Source: Gordonia amarae NBRC 15530 (GTDB lineage Bacteria; Actinomycetota; Actinomycetes; Mycobacteriales; Mycobacteriaceae). From it: a stretch of 64,000 bases of DNA. The notes under the pieces are model-generated. The model searched no databases, was not told where the DNA came from, and worked only from the letters and a program-made list of their open reading frames with translations. Within the stretch, counting starts at the first letter, position 1. Every line of letters starts with the position of its first letter. This document shows, piece after piece, positions 19,347-27,300 of the stretch. Made by a program: the position numbers and the translations under genes. Location: positions 1-64,000 of the forward strand of contig NZ_BAED01000040.1 of the NCBI RefSeq assembly GCF_000241345.1, written 5' to 3'.

Positions 19347-20375
19347 GTGCCCCCGTTTGACCGTATGCCCCCACTCATTCGCGTGTCCCTATTGCCCGAA
19401 TCGGCCGCTACGGCTGCGACTCGCCGACGGCGGCGCGTGGTGACCGTACCGGCGATCGCCACGGCATGTGCGATCACCGTGGCGCTGACCGGGTGTGGCT
19501 CGGACGACGGCGGCACCGCCACACCGTCCACCTCCGCCGCGGGATGCGCATCGGAGTCGACGGCCGGGCGCGACGACGTCGAACCGATCCCGATCGCACC
19601 CGCCAAGATCACCGTCACCCATCCGGGCGCCGAACCGCGGAAGGTTCCGGCGGCCACCCCCGCACGCGACACCGCGCAACGCACGACGGTGTCGGTCACC
19701 TCGACCGCCGTGTCGCGGACCGCCCAGGACGGCATCGACGACCGGAAACAGACCGTCGACATCCCGCTGACCGCGCGGTTCGGCTGCAAGGACTCCACCG
19801 ACCTGGAACTGGCGCTGGACCAGCCCACCTCCCCGGATCCGACGCTCAACGGTCAGCTCGCGAAGTCCGCCGGCGGCGGGGCCGGGATGGCGGTCGGGCC
19901 GGGCACCATCCCGATCTCGCTCCGCATCCTGCCCACCAAGGACTCCGGCCCGGAGGCCCGCCACGCCATCGAACAGTCGCTGGTGCAGGCGCTGCAGGTG
20001 TCCGTCGGACTGCCCACCCAGCCGGTGGGCGTGGGCGCGGTGTGGACGTCGCAGCGCTCGATCAGCGGCGCGGTGACCGTCACCCAGACGATGACCGTCA
20101 CCCTGAAATCGTGGACCGCCAACCGGCTCGTGCTCGGGGCGACATTCGAGGAGACACCGATCAACTCGGTGTTCGCGGTACCTGGCACCAGCGAGACCGT
20201 CACCCTGCGGCGTTACTCCAACGAGGGCACCGGCACGGTGACGCTCGACCTGGACCGGGCGCTGCCCTCCGACGCGACCATCACCCTGTCGGGTGCGCGC
20301 GAACTCGTCGGATCGGACGCGTCCGCCCCCATCGTGCAACAGACAGGGGCCACCGTGAACTGGCGTGCGCGCTGA
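19347..20375 (+). CDS. putative lipoprotein of unknown function (DUF6263-like)
   Basis: A 342-residue exported protein. An Arg-rich n-region and hydrophobic core lead to a lipobox LTGC, so the mature protein begins at Cys about residue 49 and should be lipid-anchored. The mature part is Thr/Ser-rich and beta-strand-like, ending in two related strand-rich blocks ([33 protein letters not shown]). The general layout resembles DUF6263 lipoproteins, a weak assignment. The GTG start lies 53 bp from the lspA start; an ATG at 19365 is an alternative. Confidence 0.7.
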   Translation: MPPFDRMPPLIRVSLLPESAATAATRRRRRVVTVPAIATACAITVALTGCGSDDGGTATPSTSAAGCASESTAGRDDVEPIPIAPAKITVTHPGAEPRKVPAATPARDTAQRTTVSVTSTAVSRTAQDGIDDRKQTVDIPLTARFGCKDSTDLELALDQPTSPDPTLNGQLAKSAGGGAGMAVGPGTIPISLRILPTKDSGPEARHAIEQSLVQALQVSVGLPTQPVGVGAVWTSQRSISGAVTVTQTMTVTLKSWTANRLVLGATFEETPINSVFAVPGTSETVTLRRYSNEGTGTVTLDLDRALPSDATITLSGARELVGSDASAPIVQQTGATVNWRAR

Positions 20376-20452
20376 CGGTGGTCAGCCCGCATCCAAGTCC
20401 ACGGTGGCCCGTGTCACCGGCAGTACCGGGTAGAGCGTTCAGGAAGCGGTGA

Positions 20453-21013
20453 TCAGCTCGCGGCCGGGCACATCTTGGTCTTGACCGAGTCCCCGCCCAG
20501 CGCGACCAGACCGCAGACCGTGGCCTGCGACAGCTTCCAGCGGCCATCGGTGTAGGAGATACCGGCATCGGTCGTGGTCGCCGGGTTGTCGGGCAGCTTG
20601 ATCTGCACCTTGACCTTGGCCTTGTTCGGGCCGTCCGAGGTGACCGGCGGGATGATCTTGTAGGTCACGTCGGGGTTGTCCTTGACGAGCTTGACCAGCG
20701 TGTCGAAGATGGCCGGATCCTTCTCGGCACCTTCCACCAGGTCGACCTTCTCCGAGCTGTCCACAGCCGGGTCGAGGGCGGTCTCGAGCATCTTGTTCAG
20801 CGTGGCCGCCGACGGGCGCACCTTGGCATTGGTCACGTCCTCGTCGGCGCCGGAGGTGCCGGAGGTTCCGGTGCCCGCGTCGGTCGCGGTCGAGGTCTGT
20901 GCGGCGGTCGTGGTGGGCAGCGGCGGGTCGTCGTCATCGGAACCACAACCGGTCGACACCAGTGCAATGGACCCCGCAATGACTGCTGCCGTAATCAACT
21001 TCGGATACTTCAC
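20453..21013 (-). CDS. MTB12-like low-molecular-weight antigen lipoprotein
   Basis: A 186-residue lipoprotein. The signal peptide ends in a VSTGC lipobox, followed by an Asp/Thr-rich linker. From about residue 65 the protein resembles the mycobacterial MTB12/Cfp2 domain: PSAATLNKMLETALDPAVDSSEKVDLVEGAEKD spans the core and GRWKLSQATVCGLV ends it. The function of this family is unknown; homologues are secreted or surface antigens. The GTG start has AAGGGAG about 8 bases upstream. Confidence 0.78.
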   Translation of the reverse strand: MKYPKLITAAVIAGSIALVSTGCGSDDDDPPLPTTTAAQTSTATDAGTGTSGTSGADEDVTNAKVRPSAATLNKMLETALDPAVDSSEKVDLVEGAEKDPAIFDTLVKLVKDNPDVTYKIIPPVTSDGPNKAKVKVQIKLPDNPATTTDAGISYTDGRWKLSQATVCGLVALGGDSVKTKMCPAAS

Positions 21014-21183
21014 CGATCTCCCTTACTGTCTTCGAATCGTTGGTTTCGCGGCGTGAGAACCCAGACGTTCTGACTGTCCCCCGGTTCTCGGCTCACACCA
21101 CTATGCCAAACGATGCTGAGGAGATGTAAAGGAGGAAAGCGATACCGGTTGACGGGGCAACGCGCAGCCGACAGGGTGGATCC

Positions 21184-22149
21184 ATGGCAGCGTCGAGGAT
21201 CGTCTTGCTCACCACCGGCGGCACAGTGGCCGCCACCACCACCGCCGACGGTGCGGTCCCCGCACTGGCCGCGGCCGATCTGGTTCCGGATCTGGCGGCA
21301 CCCCGGACGGACCCGCTGCCGGACATCTCGGTCACCGCGACCGACCTCATGTCGGTCGACAGCTCGGCCATGACGGCCACCGAACGGTTCCGCATCGTCG
21401 GGGGGATCGCCGACGCCCTCACCGACCCGGACGTGACCGGGGTGGTGGTCACCCACGGCACCGACACCATGGAGGAGACGGCTTATCTGGCCGACCTGTT
21501 CCACACCGACGACCGGCCCGTCGTGTTCACCGGCGCCCAGTTCCCCGCCGACGCACCCAATGCCGACGGCCCGCGCAATATCGAGGACGCGCTGCGGGTA
21601 GCGGCCGACCCGTCCTCACGCGGCAAGGGCACCCTGGTGGTGCTCGGCGGCCGGATGTGGTCGGCGCGCGGCATTTTCAAGGTGTCCACCGACAACCCGA
21701 TCGCCTTCGACACCGCGCATCCGGACCTGCCGCGGCCGGTGATCGACGCCGACGTGACGAAGATCGGGCATGCGCGGGTCGACGCGTTCACCCTCTATCC
21801 GGGCGTCTCTCCGGGCATCATCGCCGCGGCGGTGTCCCAGAATGCCGCCGGAATCGTTCTCGCCGCAACAGGTTCGGGCAACACCCACCCTGATGTGACC
21901 GCCCAGGTGGCCGGTGCGGTACATGACGGCGTCGTCGTGGTGGTGACCAGCCGGGTGCCGTACGGCCCGATCGTCCCCACCTACGGCGGCGGTGGCGGTG
22001 CCGTCGATCTGCAACGCGCCGGTGCGATCATCTCCCGCTGGCTGCGCGCACCCCAGGCCCGGATCGCGCTGGCCGTGCTACTGGGCACCGGCCACGACGC
22101 CCCCCGCATCGCCGAGTTCTTCCGGGCCAGCGATCCGACCGGAGACTAA
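21184..22149 (+). CDS. ansA: L-asparaginase (type I/II family)
   Basis: A 321-residue asparaginase that hydrolyses asparagine to aspartate and ammonia. Both nucleophilic motifs are present: TTGGT near residue 10 and VVTHGTDTMEETAY near residue 83. GTLVVLGGRMWSAR is also conserved. No signal peptide is seen, so it is probably cytoplasmic. Its stop overlaps the stop of the convergent antitoxin-like gene by four bases. Confidence 0.9.
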   Translation: MAASRIVLLTTGGTVAATTTADGAVPALAAADLVPDLAAPRTDPLPDISVTATDLMSVDSSAMTATERFRIVGGIADALTDPDVTGVVVTHGTDTMEETAYLADLFHTDDRPVVFTGAQFPADAPNADGPRNIEDALRVAADPSSRGKGTLVVLGGRMWSARGIFKVSTDNPIAFDTAHPDLPRPVIDADVTKIGHARVDAFTLYPGVSPGIIAAAVSQNAAGIVLAATGSGNTHPDVTAQVAGAVHDGVVVVVTSRVPYGPIVPTYGGGGGAVDLQRAGAIISRWLRAPQARIALAVLLGTGHDAPRIAEFFRASDPTGD

Positions 22150-22367
22150 GCCGAGTGGCGTAGTTCGTGCTCGACAGCTCGGCGAATCCAGGCTGACACC
22201 GATCTGTCGTCGGCGGCGGCTGCGTTGCGGACTTGCTCCAGCAGTTCTTCCGAGAACCGGACGGGAACAGTGGCCGTCAACCGGCGCCGTCCGGGGCCCA
22301 GTGGTTCATGATTCTCCGGCTGAGCGTAGAAATCGTATTCCTGATCTGGGGTCATGTCGTCGTTCAT
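22146..22367 (-). CDS. ribbon-helix-helix antitoxin-like protein
   Basis: A 73-residue protein whose C-terminal half is a ribbon-helix-helix DNA-binding motif (LTATVPVRFSEELLEQV, then an AWIRRAVEHELR helix). The ATG overlaps the TGA of the upstream gene (ATGA) and has GGAGAG upstream. The small size, the RHH fold and the coupled upstream gene suggest the antitoxin of a type II toxin-antitoxin pair in toxin-first order. No experimental support can be read from sequence. Confidence 0.7.
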   Translation of the reverse strand: MNDDMTPDQEYDFYAQPENHEPLGPGRRRLTATVPVRFSEELLEQVRNAAAADDRSVSAWIRRAVEHELRHSA

Positions 22368-22678
22368 CGATCTCTCCGATACTGGTCTGTAAGTTGTTTG
22401 GACGCTTCATAGCACCCGATCGGCCGACATTTCGCGGGGTCACCACTTCGCGACGGCGCGAGCGGCACCATGAGGATCTTGCCCGCGCACTCAGCCACCA
22501 TGAGCCAGTGGGCGGGCGGTTTTGCCGGATAGAACAGTGGGTCGGACGCCCAGACATCGTGGATGTCTTCAAGGCCGAGGTACGGGTGCTTGAACAGATG
22601 CGCGGCTTGAACGCCTATCTCGAACGGATCAGCGTCATCGAGCGCTTCTAGATCGAAGCGTTCTGCCCGCTCAGTCAC
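22364..22678 (-). CDS. putative toxin of a BrnT-like pair
   Basis: A 104-residue protein starting at GTG. Features are a DDADPFEIG..HLFKHPYLGLEDI segment, a central WLMVAECAGKILMVPLAP strand pair and a terminal CYEASKQLTDQYRRDR helix. The order helix, strand pair, RxI..YEA..L helix recalls BrnT-type ribonucleases, whose genes precede an RHH antitoxin as here. The resemblance is limited, so the toxin label rests mainly on gene context. It overlaps the upstream membrane-protein gene by eight bases. Confidence 0.5.
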   Translation of the reverse strand: MTERAERFDLEALDDADPFEIGVQAAHLFKHPYLGLEDIHDVWASDPLFYPAKPPAHWLMVAECAGKILMVPLAPSRSGDPAKCRPIGCYEASKQLTDQYRRDR

Positions 22679-23567
22679 ATGATGAGTGTATTACAAACGG
22701 ATACAATCGGCTACGTTCGTCAATGGCTCGGACGAGACCCGCAGGATCATCTACAGAGATCCGCAGTCTGCGAACGGGTACGTGGCCGAGGTCCTTGATC
22801 GACACGGACTCGCGGAGGGAGATTTCGACGTTGGCGATGCCATACGCCATGACTGCGGTCCGATCTGCCGGTGAGAGTTTCAGCCCGGAACGTCCGGAGT
22901 TCGGGTGGTCGACCTGGGCCACCCCGAGGATCGCGTCGTAAGGCACTGACAACTCATTGAAGACCGAATCACGGACCACCAGCCCGGTATCGGTGAGCAG
23001 GTGCGGGCGGGTGTACATCGAAGCAAGTAGACCCATCAGCCACATCGCGCCGTAGACATGCAGGCCCAGAACGACCCAGATCCAGGCACTGCCGGGTATG
23101 ACTGCGGCGAGGATCAGGTCGATCAGGGCTCCCTCTACGAGCACGACGACTACGAGCACACCGACGAACGTGCGCAACTGCGCGCCGTACCGGAACGACT
23201 CGACATTGTCTGGCCGGGGTTTTCCGAACGAACGTATCCAGGCCCCGATGCAGGCGAGCATCCTGGGCTCGATCAGGATGGCCTTCACCGCTTTGCGGGG
23301 GATCATCTCGCCCAAGCCGTCCTCTGCGGCGCGCCAGCGGTCCGCTCCTTCCGCGCGGCCGTTGTTGAATCGTCTGACCGCGGCAACTATCCGAATGACC
23401 GCGGCGACCAGCAGCAGCGACTCCACCGCCAGTATGATCCATACAGCGACGCCGAGTCCGATCCTCCCGGTAAGGACCAGCATTGCTTCGACCAGCACCA
23501 GTGCCGGCAACAGCCACGGCGCGACCCGCCGCCATGCTCGCGCCGACTTCACGACTGTTTCGCCCAC
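22671..23567 (-). CDS. membrane protein with PH-like tail, partner of the MerR gene
   Basis: A 298-residue protein with four predicted helices: a pair near residues 16-63 and a pair near 134-185. The C-terminal soluble region of about 110 residues is beta-rich (GLVVRDSVFNELSVPYDAI) and reminiscent of bacterial PH domains. No family was assigned. It overlaps merR by 19 bases and the putative toxin gene by eight, so it sits in a tight four-gene block under the merR promoter. Confidence 0.65.
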   Translation of the reverse strand: MGETVVKSARAWRRVAPWLLPALVLVEAMLVLTGRIGLGVAVWIILAVESLLLVAAVIRIVAAVRRFNNGRAEGADRWRAAEDGLGEMIPRKAVKAILIEPRMLACIGAWIRSFGKPRPDNVESFRYGAQLRTFVGVLVVVVLVEGALIDLILAAVIPGSAWIWVVLGLHVYGAMWLMGLLASMYTRPHLLTDTGLVVRDSVFNELSVPYDAILGVAQVDHPNSGRSGLKLSPADRTAVMAYGIANVEISLRESVSIKDLGHVPVRRLRISVDDPAGLVRAIDERSRLYPFVIHSSCD

Positions 23568-24340
23568 CGCGCGAACGCCAAGCGTAGGCAGCGCTCCTGA
23601 GCCGGACTCATTTCGACGGCCAGCGCGTCCAACAAGTGATGCGCCGACGCGGGGTCGCCGTCCCCGTCCATGATGTCCCGAGGTAGCAACGCGCGGACCG
23701 CATCACCCAGACGCGCCGCGAACTCCACCAACTCGTCGACTCCCGGATCGTCTGCGGACGCTTCGGCAAGTCCTTCGAACCCCTCCGACAGAACCGCGAG
23801 TTGCGACGACAAATCGGAATCCTCCGCGATGAGTTCGTACGTCTGCCATAGGCTTTCTGACTGCTCATGCCCTACAGCGGCTTCCACCAGTTCACCCGTG
23901 ATCGCTTCGCGATCAAGACCGGGATGCCCGACCGGCCGCGTTTGGCGTAAGCGAGTCAGCGCGTGCTGATGCGAGGCTGACTGGAGGAGACCATCCGGTC
24001 GCGCCAACAGTTCTTCGACCGCTTTGCGACGGGCGGCTAGTCGGGCCTCCTCGTCGGCGAGTCCGTCACGCAGTTCTTGGAGGATCTCCGCCATGTCACC
24101 GTCACCATCAGGGCGGTCGGCAAGCGCATCCTTGACCGCCGCGAGTGACAGGCCCAGATGCACCAGTCGTCGAACCCGCAATAGATGCACGACGTCGACA
24201 AGCCCGTACTGGCGATAGCCACCACTACTACGAGGAGGCTCGGGTACCACGCCGGCATGGTGATAGTGGCGAATTGTCCGTGTGGAGACGCCGACCAACT
24301 CAGCTACCTCACCGATCTGCAGGTCCCGTCCGTCAGCCAT
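23549..24340 (-). CDS. MerR-family transcriptional regulator
   Basis: A 263-residue regulator. The N-terminal winged helix is standard (LQIGEVAELVGVSTRTIRHYHHAG, GGYRQYG, HLLRVRRLVHLGLSL). A coiled-coil dimerisation helix with Glu/Ala-rich heptads follows, and a C-terminal helical domain of about 140 residues would hold the effector site. No metal-binding Cys cluster is present, so it is not a metal sensor of the classical type. The ATG at 24340 sits about seven bases after a TGGAAT -10 box, implying a leaderless message. The downstream membrane protein is its likely target. Confidence 0.85.
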   Translation of the reverse strand: MADGRDLQIGEVAELVGVSTRTIRHYHHAGVVPEPPRSSGGYRQYGLVDVVHLLRVRRLVHLGLSLAAVKDALADRPDGDGDMAEILQELRDGLADEEARLAARRKAVEELLARPDGLLQSASHQHALTRLRQTRPVGHPGLDREAITGELVEAAVGHEQSESLWQTYELIAEDSDLSSQLAVLSEGFEGLAEASADDPGVDELVEFAARLGDAVRALLPRDIMDGDGDPASAHHLLDALAVEMSPAQERCLRLAFARWAKQS

Positions 24341-24346
24341 GAACCA

Positions 24347-24377
24347 ATTCCACACCTTGACGCCACGTCAAGGTCAA
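24347..24377 (-). promoter_or_regulatory. merR promoter with MerR operator in a 19-bp spacer
   Basis: Reading the minus strand: -35 TTGACC (24377-24372), 19-bp spacer, -10 TGGAAT (24352-24347). A perfect dyad CCTTGACG-TGG-CGTCAAGG (24373-24355) fills the spacer. The long spacer with an embedded dyad is the hallmark of MerR-activated promoters, so autoregulation is likely. The predicted transcription start falls at the merR ATG. Confidence 0.8.
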
Positions 24378-24402
24378 GCGCGCAGCACAGGTCGACAGGC
24401 AG

Positions 24403-25761
24403 CTAGTCCCACGGCAGACTGTCGAGGGGGTCGGCTCGGCGGAGTTCGGAGGTGGTGGCCGGGAAGGTGACGGCGCGGCCGGGGGCGGTGGCGCTGGTTT
24501 CGAAGCGGACGGTGACGACGCCGTGGCCGGCGCCCTGGACCCAGCCGTGGCCGTGTTCGGGGTGGACGACGTCGGCGCCCGTCGACCATTCTGTGGTGTC
24601 CGGATCTCCCTTTTGCACGCTCACCACCCCTTCGGACACCGGTTCGGTTGCCGTGGTGGGTGACTCGGATGCGGGGTCGTCGAACAGTGCGTACTGCTCG
24701 GTGTCGGTGAGGCCTGAGAAGCTCACGCCGACCAGGCGAATCGGGCCGATCTCCAACGGGTCGAGGGCCAGGCGCTGGGCTGTCGCGGTGAGGGTGTCGA
24801 GGTCGGCGGTGCCCGATGCGAGAGTGGCCGAGCGGGTGAGGATCGACATGTCGGTGCGTTTGAGTTTGAGCACCACGGTCCGGGCTCCGCGGCCGTCGGT
24901 GAGTAGTCGGCGGTGGGCGTCGGTGGCGGCGCGGGCGATGGCGGTCCGCAGCGCCGGCATCACCGTGATGTCTTCCGGGAAGGTCGATTCGGCACTGATC
25001 TGTTTGGCGGAGGCACGTTCGGCGACGGGCCTGTCGTCGATGCCCTGGGCGAGTCGGTGCAGCGCCGGACCGAGGGTGACGCCCAGAACCGAGGACACCT
25101 CCATGTCGGACAGTGCGGCGAAGTCGCCGATGGTGTCGACGCCGAGCCGGGTCAGCTTATCCCCCGACACCGGGCCGATCCCCCACAGTTTGCGGACCGG
25201 AAGGGCGTGCAGGAAGCCGAGTTCGGCACTCGGCGCCAGCGCCAGCACCCCGTCGGGTTTGGCCATGCCGGACGCGATCTTGGCGATCTGCTTCCCGCTG
25301 CCGAAGCCCACCGACGCGGTCAGTCCCGTCTCCGTCTTGATGCGGGTACGGATGGTCTCGGCGAATGCGGTCGCCTCGGCCACCGACGCCCCGGCGAGTT
25401 CGGCCGGTTCGCCGAACGCCTCATCGAACGACAGCATCTCGATCACCGGAATAGCCTCGCGCACAATGGAAAAGGTACGTTCACTGGCCTTGCGGTACAC
25501 GGACCCACGGGGCGGCAGGACCACCGCCCCTGCCCCCACCAGACGCCGGGCCTGATGCATCGGCATCGCCGACCGGGCGCCGAAGACGCGGGCCTCGTAG
25601 CTCGCGCCGGCCACCACTCCCCGGCCACCGAGGCCGCCCACCAGAACCGGGCGCCCGCGCAGCGTCGGGCGGGTCAACTGCTCGACCGAGGCGAAGAACG
25701 CATCCATGTCCAGGTGCATCACCCAGCGCGCACCGCGTTCGTCATCGGATGCTTCGGCCAC
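24403..25761 (-). CDS. dinB: DNA polymerase IV (DinB, Y family)
   Basis: Translesion polymerase of 452 residues. [13 protein letters not shown] carries the first catalytic Asp and LSFDEAFGE the second Asp/Glu pair. [15 protein letters not shown] and [12 protein letters not shown] (helix-hairpin-helix) are typical. The C-terminal tail after the little-finger domain contains a [25 protein letters not shown] block, seen in actinobacterial DinB proteins, and no clear beta-clamp peptide. The GTG start ([10 protein letters not shown]) was chosen because the further upstream frame is low-complexity; it lies 55 bp after the deazaflavin-type gene. Confidence 0.9.
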   Translation of the reverse strand: MAEASDDERGARWVMHLDMDAFFASVEQLTRPTLRGRPVLVGGLGGRGVVAGASYEARVFGARSAMPMHQARRLVGAGAVVLPPRGSVYRKASERTFSIVREAIPVIEMLSFDEAFGEPAELAGASVAEATAFAETIRTRIKTETGLTASVGFGSGKQIAKIASGMAKPDGVLALAPSAELGFLHALPVRKLWGIGPVSGDKLTRLGVDTIGDFAALSDMEVSSVLGVTLGPALHRLAQGIDDRPVAERASAKQISAESTFPEDITVMPALRTAIARAATDAHRRLLTDGRGARTVVLKLKRTDMSILTRSATLASGTADLDTLTATAQRLALDPLEIGPIRLVGVSFSGLTDTEQYALFDDPASESPTTATEPVSEGVVSVQKGDPDTTEWSTGADVVHPEHGHGWVQGAGHGVVTVRFETSATAPGRAVTFPATTSELRRADPLDSLPWD

Positions 25762-25816
25762 CCTCGCATGGTAGATGGGGCCCCGGACGGGCCGGCCGGA
25801 CGACCGTCGACACAGA

Positions 25817-26272
25817 TCAGGCGGCCGGACGTACGGCGAAGACCGGGATGGTGTGGGCGTACGGGGCGATGTCAGCGGCGGACGCGTCGGCGGCCAGCTC
25901 CCCGGGGAGGAACTTACCCACCTCCCAGCCCCAGCGGCCGAGGTAGGCCGCGATGATCGCGGCACGATCGGCCACCGGGACCTCGGCGACCACGATGCCT
26001 CGGACCTTCCTGCCCCGACGCAGTTCCGCGGCCGGGGTCACCCGCACGTTCCGGACCCACTGGGTCTCGCCGCGGACCGCGACCAGGTACTCGGTGCCGT
26101 CGAGGGTCATCGGGTTGACCGGGATCCGTTGCGGTTGACCGGTTTTCCGCCCGGTGACGGTCAGTGTCCAGGCACCGGCGAGGTTGATACCGAGCCGGGT
26201 GAGGCCTCCGACGACAGCATTGAAGGCGCGATCGAATCCGGTGGGCGCAACGTAGTGGACGGTGGTGTTCAT
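25817..26272 (-). CDS. deazaflavin (F420)-dependent nitroreductase-family protein
   Basis: A 151-residue protein of the Ddn/DUF385 family. [32 protein letters not shown] is spread over the typical core, followed by WVRNVRV and a late [11 protein letters not shown]. Such proteins use F420H2 to reduce quinones or nitro compounds. GGAGG lies six bases before the ATG. The gene is divergent from a tetR gene, and a matching pair of dyads in the intergenic region makes it a likely target of that repressor. Confidence 0.85.
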   Translation of the reverse strand: MNTTVHYVAPTGFDRAFNAVVGGLTRLGINLAGAWTLTVTGRKTGQPQRIPVNPMTLDGTEYLVAVRGETQWVRNVRVTPAAELRRGRKVRGIVVAEVPVADRAAIIAAYLGRWGWEVGKFLPGELAADASAADIAPYAHTIPVFAVRPAA

Positions 26273-26299
26273 GGGAACCTCCGGGATTGTCTGAGAATT

Positions 26300-26364
26300 C
26301 AAGAGCACTGCTCTCGAAACAATGGTGCGCCATCGTTCGCAAGATTGCAAGAGCGGTGCTCTCG
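26300..26364. promoter_or_regulatory. twin TetR operator sites
   Basis: Two 17-bp sites, CAAGAGCACTGCTCTCG (26300-26316) and CAAGAGCGGTGCTCTCG (26348-26364), differ only at two central bases. Each is a dyad with AGAGC/GCTCT arms. They lie 48 bp apart between the divergent F420-type gene and the tetR gene, one near each start. Autoregulation and control of the neighbour are inferred. Confidence 0.85.
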
Positions 26365-26384
26365 TTTGTGGCAGAATCGGGGTC

Positions 26385-27161
26385 GTGACCACGATCGAGA
26401 CACCCGATTCCGGACGGCGGCGCGGCGGCCGGGCGGCCAACCGTGAGGCGATGGAACAGCAGATCCGCGAACTCGGACGCAGCCATCTGCGCACGCACGG
26501 GGCCGCGGGGCTGTCGCTGCGGGCGATCGCGCGGGACCTCGGTGTCGTGTCGTCGGCGGTGTACCGGTATGTGCCCAGCCGGGACGATCTGCTCACACTG
26601 CTGCTGGTGGAGGGGTACACCGATCTTGCCGACGCCGTCGACGCGGCCGTCGGGCGGGTCGATGACGAAGACCCGGAGTCACGGCTGCTCAATGCGGCGA
26701 CGTCGGTACGGCTGTGGGCCGTCGCGGATCCGGCGCGCTGGGCTTTGCTCTACGGCAGCCCGGTGCCCGGGTATGCCGCACCCGCCGAGCAGACGGTGGT
26801 GCCGGGGACGCGGGTCGTCGCGACGCTGCTTCGAGAGTTGGGTGGCGCCTACGGGCGCGGGCTGGTGCGTGACGATCTACCTGGCGGCTCCGCGGTACTC
26901 TCGTCGGATCTGGCCGCGATTCGTGACGAGTTCGGGCCGGCCCTGCCTGACGCAGTGATCGCCGCGGGGTCGATGCTGTGGGCCACGTTGATCGGGGCGG
27001 TCAGTCTGGAGGTGTTCGGGCAGTACGGAGCCGGGACGTTCCGGCATCCGGAGGAGTTGTTCGAGGCACAGATGCGGCTGGTGTTGTCGCGGATTCTCTT
27101 GGGGAGTACCGGTTCTGGGGTGGTTGCGTCAGGTGGCGAAAGGTCGCCGGACCCTTCGTGA
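26385..27161 (+). CDS. TetR-family transcriptional regulator
   Basis: A 258-residue repressor. The N-terminal helix-turn-helix is clear (GLSLRAIARDLGVVSSAVYRYVPSRDDLLTLL, about residues 43-74). A C-terminal helical domain of the TetR_C type follows, with LWAVADPARWALLYGSPVPGY. The GTG at 26385 begins just ahead of the conserved region, and upstream DNA contains one of the twin operators. The last codons and the stop lie inside copy 3 of the dispersed 60-bp element, so the repeat contributes the C-terminus. The ligand is unknown. Confidence 0.85.
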   Translation: MTTIETPDSGRRRGGRAANREAMEQQIRELGRSHLRTHGAAGLSLRAIARDLGVVSSAVYRYVPSRDDLLTLLLVEGYTDLADAVDAAVGRVDDEDPESRLLNAATSVRLWAVADPARWALLYGSPVPGYAAPAEQTVVPGTRVVATLLRELGGAYGRGLVRDDLPGGSAVLSSDLAAIRDEFGPALPDAVIAAGSMLWATLIGAVSLEVFGQYGAGTFRHPEELFEAQMRLVLSRILLGSTGSGVVASGGERSPDPS

Positions 27162-27252
27162 CCCTCGCTCCTTCGTCGCTTCGGCCTCAGGGATCAAGAT
27201 GTTTGGGCGCGCAGTCGTCGCGCAGTCGTCGTATCGCCTCAGGGATCACGAC
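27141..27252 (+). repeat. dispersed 60-bp element, copy 3, plus partial fourth copy
   Basis: 27141-27200 matches the copies at 13501 and 17588. A shorter piece, CGTCGTATCGCCTCAGGGAT and the following CAC, recurs at about 27227-27249. The element overlaps the 3' end of the tetR gene and fills the tetR-ileS gap, where the two genes converge. Confidence 0.88.
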
Positions 27253-27300
27253 GGGGCCCGGGTGGCCGCCGCGGGCGCGAGTCCCGCGGCGGCAAACACG

